This document shows positions 9,132-15,263 of a DNA stretch of 15,263 nt, in pieces. Location: assembly GCA_021779695.1 (NCBI GenBank), contig JAJYAE010000069.1, positions 1 through 15,263 on the forward strand. Direction: 5' to 3'. Position 1 is the first letter of the stretch. Every line of letters begins with the position of its first letter. A program made the position numbers and the translations under genes. The notes beneath the pieces are model-generated. The model was not told where the DNA came from and ran no database searches. It saw nothing but the letters and a program-made list of their open reading frames with translations. Source of the DNA: Acidobacteriota bacterium. Lineage in GTDB: Bacteria; Acidobacteriota; Terriglobia; Terriglobales; Acidobacteriaceae.

Positions 9132-9599
9132 ATGCAGTTCAGCGCGGCGGGATTGGCAGTCTTGAAACAAGCGGAAGGCTTTCGGGGGCAATCCTATTTG
9201 GATGCAGCGGGTTACCCCACCATCGGCTACGGCCATCGTATCGTTCACCCAGAGTTTTACCCCTACGGCATCACGGAAGAACAGGCCTGCGTCATCCTCG
9301 AGTGGGACGTTCAGGAAGCCGAAAGAGCCGTCGAACAGCTCGTCAAAGTCCCGCTCACGCAGGGCCAGTTTGACGCACTCGTCGACTTCACCTTCAACCT
9401 CGGCGTCGCCCGGCTCGCCCATTCCACCCTGCTCCAGGACCTTAACCAGGGACGATATGATGCCGCCGCCCAGCAACTCCTCCGCTGGGATCACGCCGGC
9501 CATGAAGTCGCTCCCGGCCTCCAGGCCCGCCGCGAAGCCGAGTTTCGCCTCTGGGACGCGGCAAAAGCAAACACCACCACAGCCTCAGCCGCAGCCTGA
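9132..9599 (+). CDS. GH24 (phage T4-type) lysozyme
   Basis: A 155-residue muramidase of the phage lysozyme family, hydrolysing the beta-1,4 bond between N-acetylmuramic acid and N-acetylglucosamine. The catalytic triad is intact: Glu15 in LKQAEGFRG, Asp24 in SYLDAAG, Thr30 in GYPTIGYGH. The GQFDALVDFTFNLG helix (about 85-98) and the C-terminal GLQARREAEFRLW, both typical of GH24, are also present. Start ATG at 9132 has GAGGGGG 4 nt upstream. There is no signal peptide, so export would need a holin-like route or cell lysis. No phage structural genes lie nearby, so it appears to be a solitary, possibly domesticated endolysin. The holin-superfamily gene at 10530 is about 1 kb away and not in the same operon. 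It converges on the next gene with a 13-nt gap. Confidence 0.92.
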   Translation: MQFSAAGLAVLKQAEGFRGQSYLDAAGYPTIGYGHRIVHPEFYPYGITEEQACVILEWDVQEAERAVEQLVKVPLTQGQFDALVDFTFNLGVARLAHSTLLQDLNQGRYDAAAQQLLRWDHAGHEVAPGLQARREAEFRLWDAAKANTTTASAAA

Positions 9600-9612
9600 C
9601 TTCGACCCCGCC

Positions 9613-9879
9613 TCAGCGCACCCGCTCAGTCACTTCAAGCCGGTCCTCCGGCTTTAGGTACCCTTTGCGGCGAAACCAGTCCTCCATCGCCGCGGCAAGC
9701 CGATCCAGCGGCACACGGTGACCCGCTTCCATCAGGCCGTCACCCACCGGCAGCGTGTCGTCAAAGACTGCGTCGTTGGTAAAGTTGCGCATCGCAAAGT
9801 TGTCGATCCAGCGCTGCGGGCACACTTCGCGTGCACCGGCGCCGCTCACCCGCTGGATCGATAGCAGTCGCTCGAACAT
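9613..9879 (-). CDS. Small protein of unknown function following a cupin gene
   Basis: ATG at 9879 starts an 88-residue protein 11 nt after the stop of the cupin gene, so the two are probably co-transcribed. A longer in-frame start lies inside the cupin gene and encodes a Gly/Ala-rich antisense-looking extension, hence rejected. The sequence is mixed and folded-looking (WIDNFAMRNFTNDAVFDD, GHRVPLDRLAAAMEDWFRR, KGYLKPEDRLEV), with no membrane segment and no signal peptide. No family is recognised. AGGA is about 10 nt upstream of the start, a weak Shine-Dalgarno. Confidence 0.6.
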   Translation of the reverse strand: MFERLLSIQRVSGAGAREVCPQRWIDNFAMRNFTNDAVFDDTLPVGDGLMEAGHRVPLDRLAAAMEDWFRRKGYLKPEDRLEVTERVR

Positions 9880-9890
9880 GGCTCGATATC

Positions 9891-10397
9891 CTAAAGGCTT
9901 GGTTGCTCGCTCGGCTCCGCCGCAGACGCCGCCGCCAGCGGCTCCAGCATCGTCGACTCGCACTTCTCGTACACTTTGGCCACTGCCTCTGGCGTGCGCT
10001 CCGGCAGGATGTTCAGCTCCTGGATCAGCAGGAAAATCCGCGGCGCCATCACCACCAGAAACCGGACCGGTTCCTTCTTCGGATTCCAGAATGTGTGCGG
10101 CGTGCCCCGCGGCACAAAAACTCCAGCGCCCGCCGGCGTCGTCTCTACCTCGTCCCCAAGCTGGATGCGAAGAGTGCCCTCCAGCACGAAGATGGCCTCA
10201 TCATCCATATGATGCACATGCAGCGGAACCAGGTGATGCGCTGCTTCCGGCGATCCTCCCTCGGCACGCACTTCCATCACCACAAAATTTGTCTCGGGTG
10301 AGCCAAGCACCCGGCCTTCCTGAAGAAGAGGTATCAAAGTAGCCTCGAATGATTCAAATCTAGGGCTTTCCGCCCAGTCCATCACAACTTCATCCAC
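9891..10397 (-). CDS. Cupin-domain protein
   Basis: A 168-residue single-cupin protein. Motif 1 is PLHVHHMDDEAIFVLEG with metal-ligand-type His60, His62 and Glu67; motif 2 is GVFVPRGTPHTFWN with His101. The complete 3-His/1-Glu set suggests a bound metal and possible dioxygenase or isomerase activity, or a sensor or storage role; the substrate is unknown. After the barrel a helical tail of about 45 residues (LLIQELNILPERTPEAVAKVYEKC) is typical of small quercetinase-like cupins. The GTG at 10397 is the longest start; an ATG at 10382 (five codons in) is equally possible, and neither has a clear Shine-Dalgarno. A perfect TTGACA at 10410-10405 (minus) lies only 8 nt before the GTG, which may favour a later start. 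It is divergent from the YvlD-like gene. Confidence 0.85.
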   Translation of the reverse strand: MDEVVMDWAESPRFESFEATLIPLLQEGRVLGSPETNFVVMEVRAEGGSPEAAHHLVPLHVHHMDDEAIFVLEGTLRIQLGDEVETTPAGAGVFVPRGTPHTFWNPKKEPVRFLVVMAPRIFLLIQELNILPERTPEAVAKVYEKCESTMLEPLAAASAAEPSEQPSL

Positions 10398-10529
10398 CGG
10401 CAGGTGTCAATACGGATGACATTAGTACCGTTCCCCGCAGAAATGGGGCTCCATTTCCATCCGTATGTGGCATCCTACGTGTACCTCTCCGTTGGAGTTG
10501 CCATCCGGGAGAAGAAGAGGTTATTTCGC

Positions 10530-10874
10530 ATGTTCCGGTTGATGGTCCAGTGGCTTCTGAGTGCGGTCGCTCTGATGATTACCACCCGTGTGGTGCCGGG
10601 CTTCTACATCACCACCATGACTTCCGCCCTCATCGCTGCGATTGTGATTGGTTTCCTGAGCGCCACCCTCGGCTATTTCCTCAAGTTGATTACCTTCCCG
10701 CTCGTCGTCCTTACGTTCGGTATCTTCACGATCTTCATCAATGCCGCCATGATTGTCGTGGCGTCGCGCCTGGTCGATGGATTCTATGTGTACGGCTACC
10801 AGCCTGCCGTATGGGCCGCTGCCGTCCTGGCTATCCTCGGCATCGTGATCCGCTTTGTCATGCAACCGGAATAA
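10530..10874 (+). CDS. YvlD-like membrane protein ('phage holin family 4')
   Basis: A 114-residue integral membrane protein with four predicted helices at about residues 3-19, 31-53, 56-80 and 92-111. The pattern LITFPLVVLTFGIFTIFINA in the third helix and VDGFYVYGY in the loop are typical of the YvlD/Phage_holin_4_2 family. The family name comes from similarity to phage holins, but most chromosomal members are of unknown, probably envelope-stress, function. ATG at 10530 was chosen because AAGAGG is 9 nt upstream and the family begins here; a 42-codon upstream extension has no likeness to it. It is monocistronic and converges on the single-TM gene with a 15-bp gap. Confidence 0.88.
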   Translation: MFRLMVQWLLSAVALMITTRVVPGFYITTMTSALIAAIVIGFLSATLGYFLKLITFPLVVLTFGIFTIFINAAMIVVASRLVDGFYVYGYQPAVWAAAVLAILGIVIRFVMQPE

Positions 10875-10889
10875 GAAAGCAGCGGCTTG

Positions 10890-11405
10890 CTACCGCGCCT
10901 TTCCAGCTTCGCCAGCGCGCCGCCCCTTGGGCTTGTGAGCATGTGTCCTGGAAGCGCTTGCGGCAGGCTTCGTTTCCGGGCTCTGCACAGCTTCCTGCTG
11001 CGCCTGGCGATGCACCGTCGGCGCCACCAGCGTCTGCGGCGTCCGGATGGCCCCTGCGCTCGAGAAGTTGCCCGGCCCCGCAAGCCGTGGCCTCACCGTG
11101 GCCGCCGGCGGATGCCCTGCCTGCGTCTGAAGATAAACACCCCAGCTGCCTCCCGTGACTACCGTAACCAGCGCTGCGGCCGCGATGCCGCGCCGCCACC
11201 CGCTGTCTGCCTGGCGCACGCCGCGATCCTTTGCCCGAGGCCACTCCAGTACCCGGCCCGTGCGCGGCTCTGCGGTAAGCAGCGCCTTCACGCGTTCTTC
11301 CAGCCCCTCCGGCGCAGGCAGGCTCGCCACCCGGCGCAACACCTGTTCTGCCTCGGCAACGCGACCCAACCCATTGACGAATTCACGGGGATCCGCCGAC
11401 TTCAT
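10890..11405 (-). CDS. Single-TM protein, probable anti-sigma partner of the ECF sigma factor
   Basis: A 171-residue protein whose ATG overlaps the TGA of the sigma gene as ATGA, so translation is coupled. Layout: cytoplasmic N-terminal helical region (1-70), one membrane helix (about 72-92, IAAAALVTVVTGGSWGVYL), then an outer disordered region rich in Ala, Pro and Gln and a basic tail. The topology and the coupling to an ECF sigma gene fit an anti-sigma factor that holds the sigma factor at the membrane. There is no cysteine at all, so the zinc-binding HxxxCxxC anti-sigma domain is absent. No close family was recognised; the role rests on context. Confidence 0.7.
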   Translation of the reverse strand: MKSADPREFVNGLGRVAEAEQVLRRVASLPAPEGLEERVKALLTAEPRTGRVLEWPRAKDRGVRQADSGWRRGIAAAALVTVVTGGSWGVYLQTQAGHPPAATVRPRLAGPGNFSSAGAIRTPQTLVAPTVHRQAQQEAVQSPETKPAASASRTHAHKPKGRRAGEAGKAR

Positions 11406-11962
11406 CGCATACTCCTCGGACGCTCAAGCAACTTGGCCATCAGGTTGCGCGCACGGAAAAGGCGGGAACGAACACTCGATTCCGTAATGCCCAGAACCTC
11501 GGCAATCTCCACGCTGGATAGCTCGTCAAAAGCGGAGAGCATCAGAGCTTCCCGCTCCTTGGCCGGCAACTGCTCCACCAGCGCCAGAACCTGCGCGTGG
11601 TGCTGCGCCGCCGCAGCGCGTTCCTCCGCGCTCAAACCGCTGGCGGGCAATACGCGCCCCAGTTCTGCAATATCATCCGTTTCCGGGCGCGTCTTGGCTC
11701 GCCGCTTCCGGTCCAGCACAATGTTCCACACAATGCGGATCAGCCACACCCGCCTGTCGCGCACCTCGCCCAGCATGGCACGATGCCGCAACACGCGCAG
11801 GAATGCCTCCTGCACAGCATCTTCAGCATCCTGCTGGTTCTTCAACACGGAATAGGCAACGCGATAGAGAGTTCCCGCGTACTCGTCGACCAAGGCCGCA
11901 AGCACGCCCTCGTCCGCGGACTGGCGCACCGAATCATCCATGCTGACGGAAGTGATTTCCAT
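11402..11962 (-). CDS. ECF-type RNA polymerase sigma factor
   Basis: An extracytoplasmic-function sigma-70 protein of about 186 residues. Region 2 is visible as LYRVAYSVLKNQQDAEDAVQEAFLRVLRH followed by VWLIRIVWNIVLDRKRR. Region 4 is visible as LPAKEREALMLSAFDELSSVEIAEVLGITESSVRSRLFRARNLM, including the helix-turn-helix that reads the -35. Regions are joined by a linker with TDDIAELGRV. Start is uncertain: ATG at 11962 has a weak AGG 4 nt upstream, ATG at 11941 (MDDSVRQ) has none, and ATG at 11995 is longer still. It directs RNA polymerase to a stress regulon and overlaps the probable anti-sigma gene. The signal is unknown. Confidence 0.92.
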   Translation of the reverse strand: MEITSVSMDDSVRQSADEGVLAALVDEYAGTLYRVAYSVLKNQQDAEDAVQEAFLRVLRHRAMLGEVRDRRVWLIRIVWNIVLDRKRRAKTRPETDDIAELGRVLPASGLSAEERAAAAQHHAQVLALVEQLPAKEREALMLSAFDELSSVEIAEVLGITESSVRSRLFRARNLMAKLLERPRSMR

Positions 11963-12037
11963 CCAACCTGCGAGGGCTGCGGAACCTGCACTCATACACC
12001 CGATTGACGCAGGCGCCTCTCGAAGTGCTCATCCCCA

Positions 12038-12745
12038 TTACTGGCCGGTGCCGAGCCTCTGCGTGGCAATTGAGCCGGCCATGCCGTCCTTGTCCGCGTC
12101 CTTTACCTTGGCCCACAGCGCCCGCGCCTGCTCTTTCTTCCCGGTTGCGGCATACAGGTCGGCCAGGTCAAGCTGCGCCACCGCCGCCGGTACCGTCGTG
12201 GACGGCTTCGAGGCCAGTTCGTTGTAAAGGCTGATCGCCTCGTCGTCGCGACCGGTCTGGTGATAAAGACCCGCCAGCGCCAGCTTGGCCAGGTTCGCCA
12301 GGTTATGGTTCCAGGAGCCTGCCGCCGCCTTCAGTTCGGTCTCAGCCTGGCTGTTCTCTCCCAGATCCTCGTAGGTGACCCCGGCAAAGTAGTGCGCCCG
12401 CGCACCCTGCGGCAGCCAGCCATACTGCTGTGCCACTGCCAGAAACTGCTGATTGGCCGTCTTTGCCCGCTCGCTGGCCGTGGCATACACACCCTTCTGC
12501 GGCGGTGCGCCCGGAATCGCCAGAGGGGCCGAGTACGTATCCATCGCCGCACCCAGAGCCGCATCGGCTGAGGCTGTGCGCACATTCCAGAACACCAGCA
12601 CTGAAACCAGCACTACGAGCACCACGCCCACGCTCACCACCCAGCGCACCACGCCCTCGCGGTGATCGCTGACCCAGCTGACGCCGGTCCTGGTAGCCTC
12701 GGCAAACTTATCGCCCTTCAGGGCATGACGGGTTTGAGTATCCAC
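12038..12745 (-). CDS. Membrane-anchored TPR protein (YfgM-like)
   Basis: A 235-residue protein beginning at a GTG (12745) with AAGGA about 11 nt upstream. A cytoplasmic N-terminus of ~32 residues is followed by one membrane helix (about 33-53, VRWVVSVGVVLVVLVSVLVFW) and a periplasmic tetratricopeptide-like domain. Repeat-like helices are ARAHYFAGVTYEDLGENSQA, LAKLALAGLYHQTGRDDEAI and VAQLDLADLYAATGKKEQAR. This order matches the YfgM / TPR_21 family; E. coli YfgM works with the Sec translocon and periplasmic chaperones. That role is inferred by layout only. It precedes the ECF sigma gene on the same strand by about 75 bp, possibly sharing a transcript. Confidence 0.8.
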   Translation of the reverse strand: MDTQTRHALKGDKFAEATRTGVSWVSDHREGVVRWVVSVGVVLVVLVSVLVFWNVRTASADAALGAAMDTYSAPLAIPGAPPQKGVYATASERAKTANQQFLAVAQQYGWLPQGARAHYFAGVTYEDLGENSQAETELKAAAGSWNHNLANLAKLALAGLYHQTGRDDEAISLYNELASKPSTTVPAAVAQLDLADLYAATGKKEQARALWAKVKDADKDGMAGSIATQRLGTGQ

Positions 12746-12875
12746 GGTGTCTCGTTATCCTTCTTCAGTCAGTGAACTTGCAGGCGGGTCCGTACAGGTT
12801 GGAGGCACAGCCACTGCAACCCATCCAGTCTACCAGCGCTGTAACATGCGAGTCCACCAGCCGCGCCGCCGTCAC

Positions 12876-12904
12876 TTGCTCTCGCTCGACCGGAACGATA
12901 GGCT
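12876..12904 (+). promoter_or_regulatory. Candidate leaderless promoter of the gene at 12911
   Basis: TTGCTC (12876-12881) and TAGGCT (12899-12904) are separated by 17 bp, and the -10 ends 6 nt before the ATG, the same distance as in the rlpA-like gene. TAGGCT fits the loose TAnnnT rule but matches consensus in only 3 of 6 positions. Confidence 0.25.
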
Positions 12905-12910
12905 AGAGGC

Positions 12911-13288
12911 ATGTACGAGGACTTTCACGTAACCGACCGCTGGACGAATGAAGACCTGCACTGCCGCTGGAAGGCCAACATGGTGGCCATCGCCACCCGT
13001 CACGCCGATGCCATTGATGTCCGCTTCGACGTAAACGGCCGTCCCATGTGGATTGCACTGCCCTCCGAAGCATGGGTAGAACAGAAAAAGCGCACCGGCA
13101 AGGTCATCACAGACCAGCTCGCTGCCCAGATTGCCGGCCGTTATCTCAAGCAACTCGTGGAAGAAGGCTATGATGCGCGTCGCGAGGTCTACACCATGAG
13201 CACAGACGAAGTGCTGGAACAGCTTGATGCCGTGGTGGCAGAAGCCATGGAGCAACACGCTCTTCCCGTCCTTCCCGTGATCGGCTGA
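12911..13288 (+). CDS. Conserved-looking protein of unknown function, 125 residues
   Basis: ATG at 12911 opens a 125-residue soluble protein with no signal peptide or membrane helix. The first half looks beta-rich (AIDVRFDVNGRPMWIALP), the second half helical (ITDQLAAQIAGRYLKQLVEE and TDEVLEQLDAVVAEAMEQ). Codon use and amino-acid composition are those of a real gene. A GAGG directly before the ATG is too close to be a good Shine-Dalgarno. It is divergent from the TPR gene and 79 bp before a secreted-protein gene on the same strand. No family is recognised. Confidence 0.75.
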   Translation: MYEDFHVTDRWTNEDLHCRWKANMVAIATRHADAIDVRFDVNGRPMWIALPSEAWVEQKKRTGKVITDQLAAQIAGRYLKQLVEEGYDARREVYTMSTDEVLEQLDAVVAEAMEQHALPVLPVIG

Positions 13289-13367
13289 TCGCGGAGCTGC
13301 CCAGGTGCTTTGCCCAGTCGCCCGCTGGTTCCGCAACCCGCCTGAACCGCCCCGCGGGAGTTCCTGC

Positions 13368-14228
13368 GTGACCGCTTCCCTGATTCCGCTCCCGCTCCGT
13401 TTCACAGTCTGTCTCGCTTTTGCTGCCACGCTGTGCGCAGAAATTCCCCATCCTGCGCCGCCGCAGCCCTTGCCCAATCCTGCGGAACTGCTGCAGCGCG
13501 CCCTCGCCAACCAGAAGAAAGTCGCGGCTGAGCGTGAACGCTATGAGTGCCGCGTCACGGACGATGCCACTGACACAGACAGCAAAGGCAACATCAAGCG
13601 CCAGACCAACGAGGTCGATGACCAGTTCTACGTGAATGGCATCGCCATTCAGCGCACCCTTTCAAAAAATGGCAAAGCACTCACGCCCGATCAGGCCCGC
13701 AAGGAAGACGATCGGGTCATGAAAGAAACCTTGAAGTACAGCAATCCCGCCAACGCGACCAAAGAAGCCGACAAGCAGGACCAGCAGGTCGAAGACCTGC
13801 TCTCTGCCATGATGCTCACCAATGGACATCGCGAGCCGGTGAATGGCCGCAGCGTACTTTTCTTTGACATCGTTCCGAATCCGCACTTCCAGGCCAGGAA
13901 CCTGAACCAGCGTTTTGCCCAGGTGATGCAGGGCACCATTTCGGTGGATGAAGAGACCGGCGAACTGATCGATCTGAACATCAGGTCCGTGCGAGACCTC
14001 AAGATTGGCGGCGGGCTGCTGGCCAATCTGCACAAGGGCTTCTGGCTGCATGTGCACAACCAGCGCCAGCCGGACGGCGTATGGCTGACCGACCTGGCGG
14101 AGGGTTCAGGCGATGCGCGCGCGATGCTCTTCGTGCATCCTTACTTTCGCTTCAAAGAGACGACCAACAACTGCCATCTCTACACCGCAACGGCCACCCA
14201 GGTGGGCGCGGCCAAGCCTGTAAAGTAG
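13368..14228 (+). CDS. Secreted protein of unknown function, 286 residues
   Basis: GTG at 13368 is chosen because GGGAG lies 7 nt upstream and a signal peptide begins right there (LIPLPLRFTVCLAFAATLCA, cleavage near residue 24); an upstream in-frame GTG at 13305 has no such support. The mature protein starts with a Pro-rich stretch, a helix (AELLQRALANQKKVAAERE), then an alternating beta pattern: CRVTDDATDTDSKGN, DDQFYVNGIAIQRTL, GRSVLFFDIVPNP, GTISVDEETGELIDLNIRS, GFWLHVHNQRQPDGVWLTD. This strand order recalls LolA/LppX-like half-barrel proteins that handle lipids in the periplasm, but no diagnostic motif was found, so the function is open. Probably transcribed with the 125-residue gene before it. 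Confidence 0.75.
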   Translation: MTASLIPLPLRFTVCLAFAATLCAEIPHPAPPQPLPNPAELLQRALANQKKVAAERERYECRVTDDATDTDSKGNIKRQTNEVDDQFYVNGIAIQRTLSKNGKALTPDQARKEDDRVMKETLKYSNPANATKEADKQDQQVEDLLSAMMLTNGHREPVNGRSVLFFDIVPNPHFQARNLNQRFAQVMQGTISVDEETGELIDLNIRSVRDLKIGGGLLANLHKGFWLHVHNQRQPDGVWLTDLAEGSGDARAMLFVHPYFRFKETTNNCHLYTATATQVGAAKPVK

Positions 14229-14248
14229 CGGGCAATATTCCCCTGCAT

Positions 14249-14560
14249 TCAAAAAAGCCCGCGCGGAGCTTCCACTCCGCCCGCCGCCACAGGCTCCAGC
14301 AGATGCGGGCCATTGCCTTGAAGCTTTGCCACCCGCCATGCCTTCATCTCCTCAGAGGGCAATGGCTTCACCAGGTCCGCAGGCAGATGCGATGGCTGAA
14401 GAGTTGGAGGGCATCCATCATTTGCCACAATCTTACTTGCCCCCGACTCGTTCGGCTCAGATTCAATTGGGGGGACGAATTTTTCCATGCGATTGGTCAT
14501 TTCGCTAAACGGATCCCGGATCGGCAGAAACCAATCAGCCGCGCACGGTAATACCGGCAA
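14249..14560 (-). pseudogene. Probable C-terminal remnant of an SRAP-domain gene (HMCES/YedK-type)
   Basis: The minus-strand frame ending at 14249 contains, near its C-terminus, ADLVKPLPSEEMKAWRV followed by GNGPHLLEPV. This resembles the conserved end of SOS-response-associated peptidase (SRAP) proteins, which have 'LL-P-x-P-x-E-x-M-x-x-W-x-V ... N-x-x-N ... L-x-E-P'. The usual N-terminus with the catalytic Cys2 (MCGRY), the active-site His and the intervening NxxN piece are absent, and nothing upstream on this strand restores them. The frame runs straight through the hairpin and T-tract of a terminator. I read it as a truncated, decayed copy; an unrelated small gene is possible. Confidence 0.4.
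14251..14280 (-). terminator. Rho-independent-type terminator on the minus strand
   Basis: GCGGAG (14263-14268) and CTCCGC (14275-14280) form a perfect 6-bp stem around a 6-nt loop. On the minus strand the hairpin is followed after six bases by a run of six T (complement of 14251-14256). It would end transcription of the SRAP-like remnant, whose TGA overlaps the T-run, and shields the plus-strand secreted-protein gene that ends at 14228. Confidence 0.5.
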
Positions 14561-15263
14561 AGAAGATAACGGCGATGCCGGGCACGTTTGGCCGAAGGAG
14601 TGTGAAGACTCGGGGCTGAATCAGCCTTCGCGTAAATTTACTGTTTTGAGAACCGAAGTGCCTGAATATTCATGTTTGACTAAACATGGGTGAATTTTGC
14701 CCTCTTTATATCTATCCCCCTCTAGCAGTGCCCACAGAAAATGGCAACCGCTGGTGGCGTTGCCAAGGACATTTTGGCAGAAAGGTTGAAGGACGATGCC
14801 GAACGGGTATCCGACGAAGGAAGAGATAGCGGTTTTTCTGGAAGCGAACAGGAAGGGCAGAGGCGATAGCGAACCTCATGCGCGAAAAGCAGGCGCAGAG
14901 AGCGCAGGAACCGCAGAGCCAAGAGATTAGGGAGATTCAGCCGGGGGATATGGAGATGAAGCCGCCGAAGCAGACGAGGTAGAGAAAGAGGAAGCATTGG
15001 GACTTGAAGACGAGGAAGAGAAGCCTTGAGCAATTGCCTCATGGCTGCGATTGGTAGGTTCCGCTTTTCTAGAAATTTGTCTGAAGTGCTTTGACATCGT
15101 TGACAGGGTGCGAGGCTCCCCCGGCATCCGGCAGGAATTGGATCAAAGGGTGGTAGACGATGCAGAGACTTTGAGCAAAACAGCCTAACGCCGATTTTCT
15201 GCTGGCATTTCTGCCGGTATCGGAGGTTCTGGCTGGATATTAAGGACTTTATTTTGTGTTGGA
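14561..15263. other. Gene-poor right end
   Basis: About 700 bp with no convincing intact gene. Short ORFs on both strands are low-complexity (Leu/Arg-rich on the minus strand, Glu/Lys-rich on the plus strand), as expected from a purine-rich plus strand between about 14780 and 15030. Apart from the interrupted acidic ORF at 14796 I see no tRNA, hairpin terminator or transposase fragment in it. Confidence 0.5.
14796..15029 (+). pseudogene. Short acidic ORF interrupted by an in-frame TAG (possible decayed gene)
   Basis: ATG at 14796 (AAGG 3 or 9 nt upstream) opens MPNGYPTKEEIAVFLEANRK and continues to a TAG at 14928-14930 after 44 codons. The same frame then goes on without another stop to a TGA at 15027-15029, giving an acidic tail (EADEVEKEEALGLEDEEEKP). 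Only the first 20 residues look like a folded sequence. It may be a small gene with a nonsense mutation, or chance in a purine-rich tract. No family is recognised. Confidence 0.2.

Noticed and set aside
9096..9503. 135-residue antisense frame in the lysozyme gene
   Set aside because: Overlaps the intact GH24 frame and reads as low-complexity acidic sequence.
10530..10874. Holin of a phage lysis cassette with the lysozyme at 9132
   Set aside because: The protein belongs to the chromosomal YvlD-like family, lies about 1 kb away in a separate unit, and there are no other phage genes.

Overview
The window is GC-rich and looks like a chromosomal segment of a Gram-negative soil bacterium. A lipid A disaccharide synthase (LpxB) implies an LPS outer membrane. 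The mix of a large M1-peptidase-like/TPR secreted protein, RlpA, a free-standing ECF sigma/membrane-protein pair and lineage-restricted secreted proteins suggests Acidobacteriota (Acidobacteriaceae-like). That placement is an inference from gene character, not from a marker gene.

Left part (1-4578) looks like an accessory stress or detoxification region. An ArsR-type repressor with a Cys-x-Cys-x4-Cys cluster precedes a CMD/AhpD-family protein that runs off the left edge. A short secreted ORF that loses sense after its signal peptide lies at 902-1153. A minus-strand operon follows: aldo/keto reductase, then a secreted lipocalin-like protein, then a two-domain carboxymuconolactone-decarboxylase-like protein. 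It is divergent from an AraC regulator with an AraC_N domain. The divergent spacer carries two near-identical direct repeats exactly 21 bp apart, just upstream of a plausible promoter for the reductase, which makes a coherent regulator-operator-target module.

Middle part (4709-10874) looks like core and envelope functions: lpxB, an M1 aminopeptidase-like secreted protein whose zinc site is destroyed, a strong hairpin between convergent genes, an RlpA-like protein, a GH24 lysozyme, a cupin gene with a small unknown partner, and a YvlD-like four-helix membrane protein. Codon use in lpxB and the M1-like gene is strongly C-ending, unlike the left part, so large antisense ORFs appear there as artefacts.

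Right part (10890-14228): a minus-strand group of a YfgM-like TPR membrane protein, an ECF sigma factor and a single-TM protein overlapping it by ATGA (probable anti-sigma). A plus-strand pair follows: an unknown 125-residue protein and a secreted protein of about 286 residues. The last kilobase (14229-15263) is poor in genes. It holds a probable C-terminal remnant of an SRAP-domain gene running into a terminator, and a short acidic ORF interrupted by an in-frame TAG.

The most notable items are the catalytically dead M1-like protein, the 21-bp-phased AraC-type operator, and two candidate leaderless promoters (rlpA and the 125-residue gene). No CRISPR array, tRNA, rRNA or intact insertion sequence was seen.
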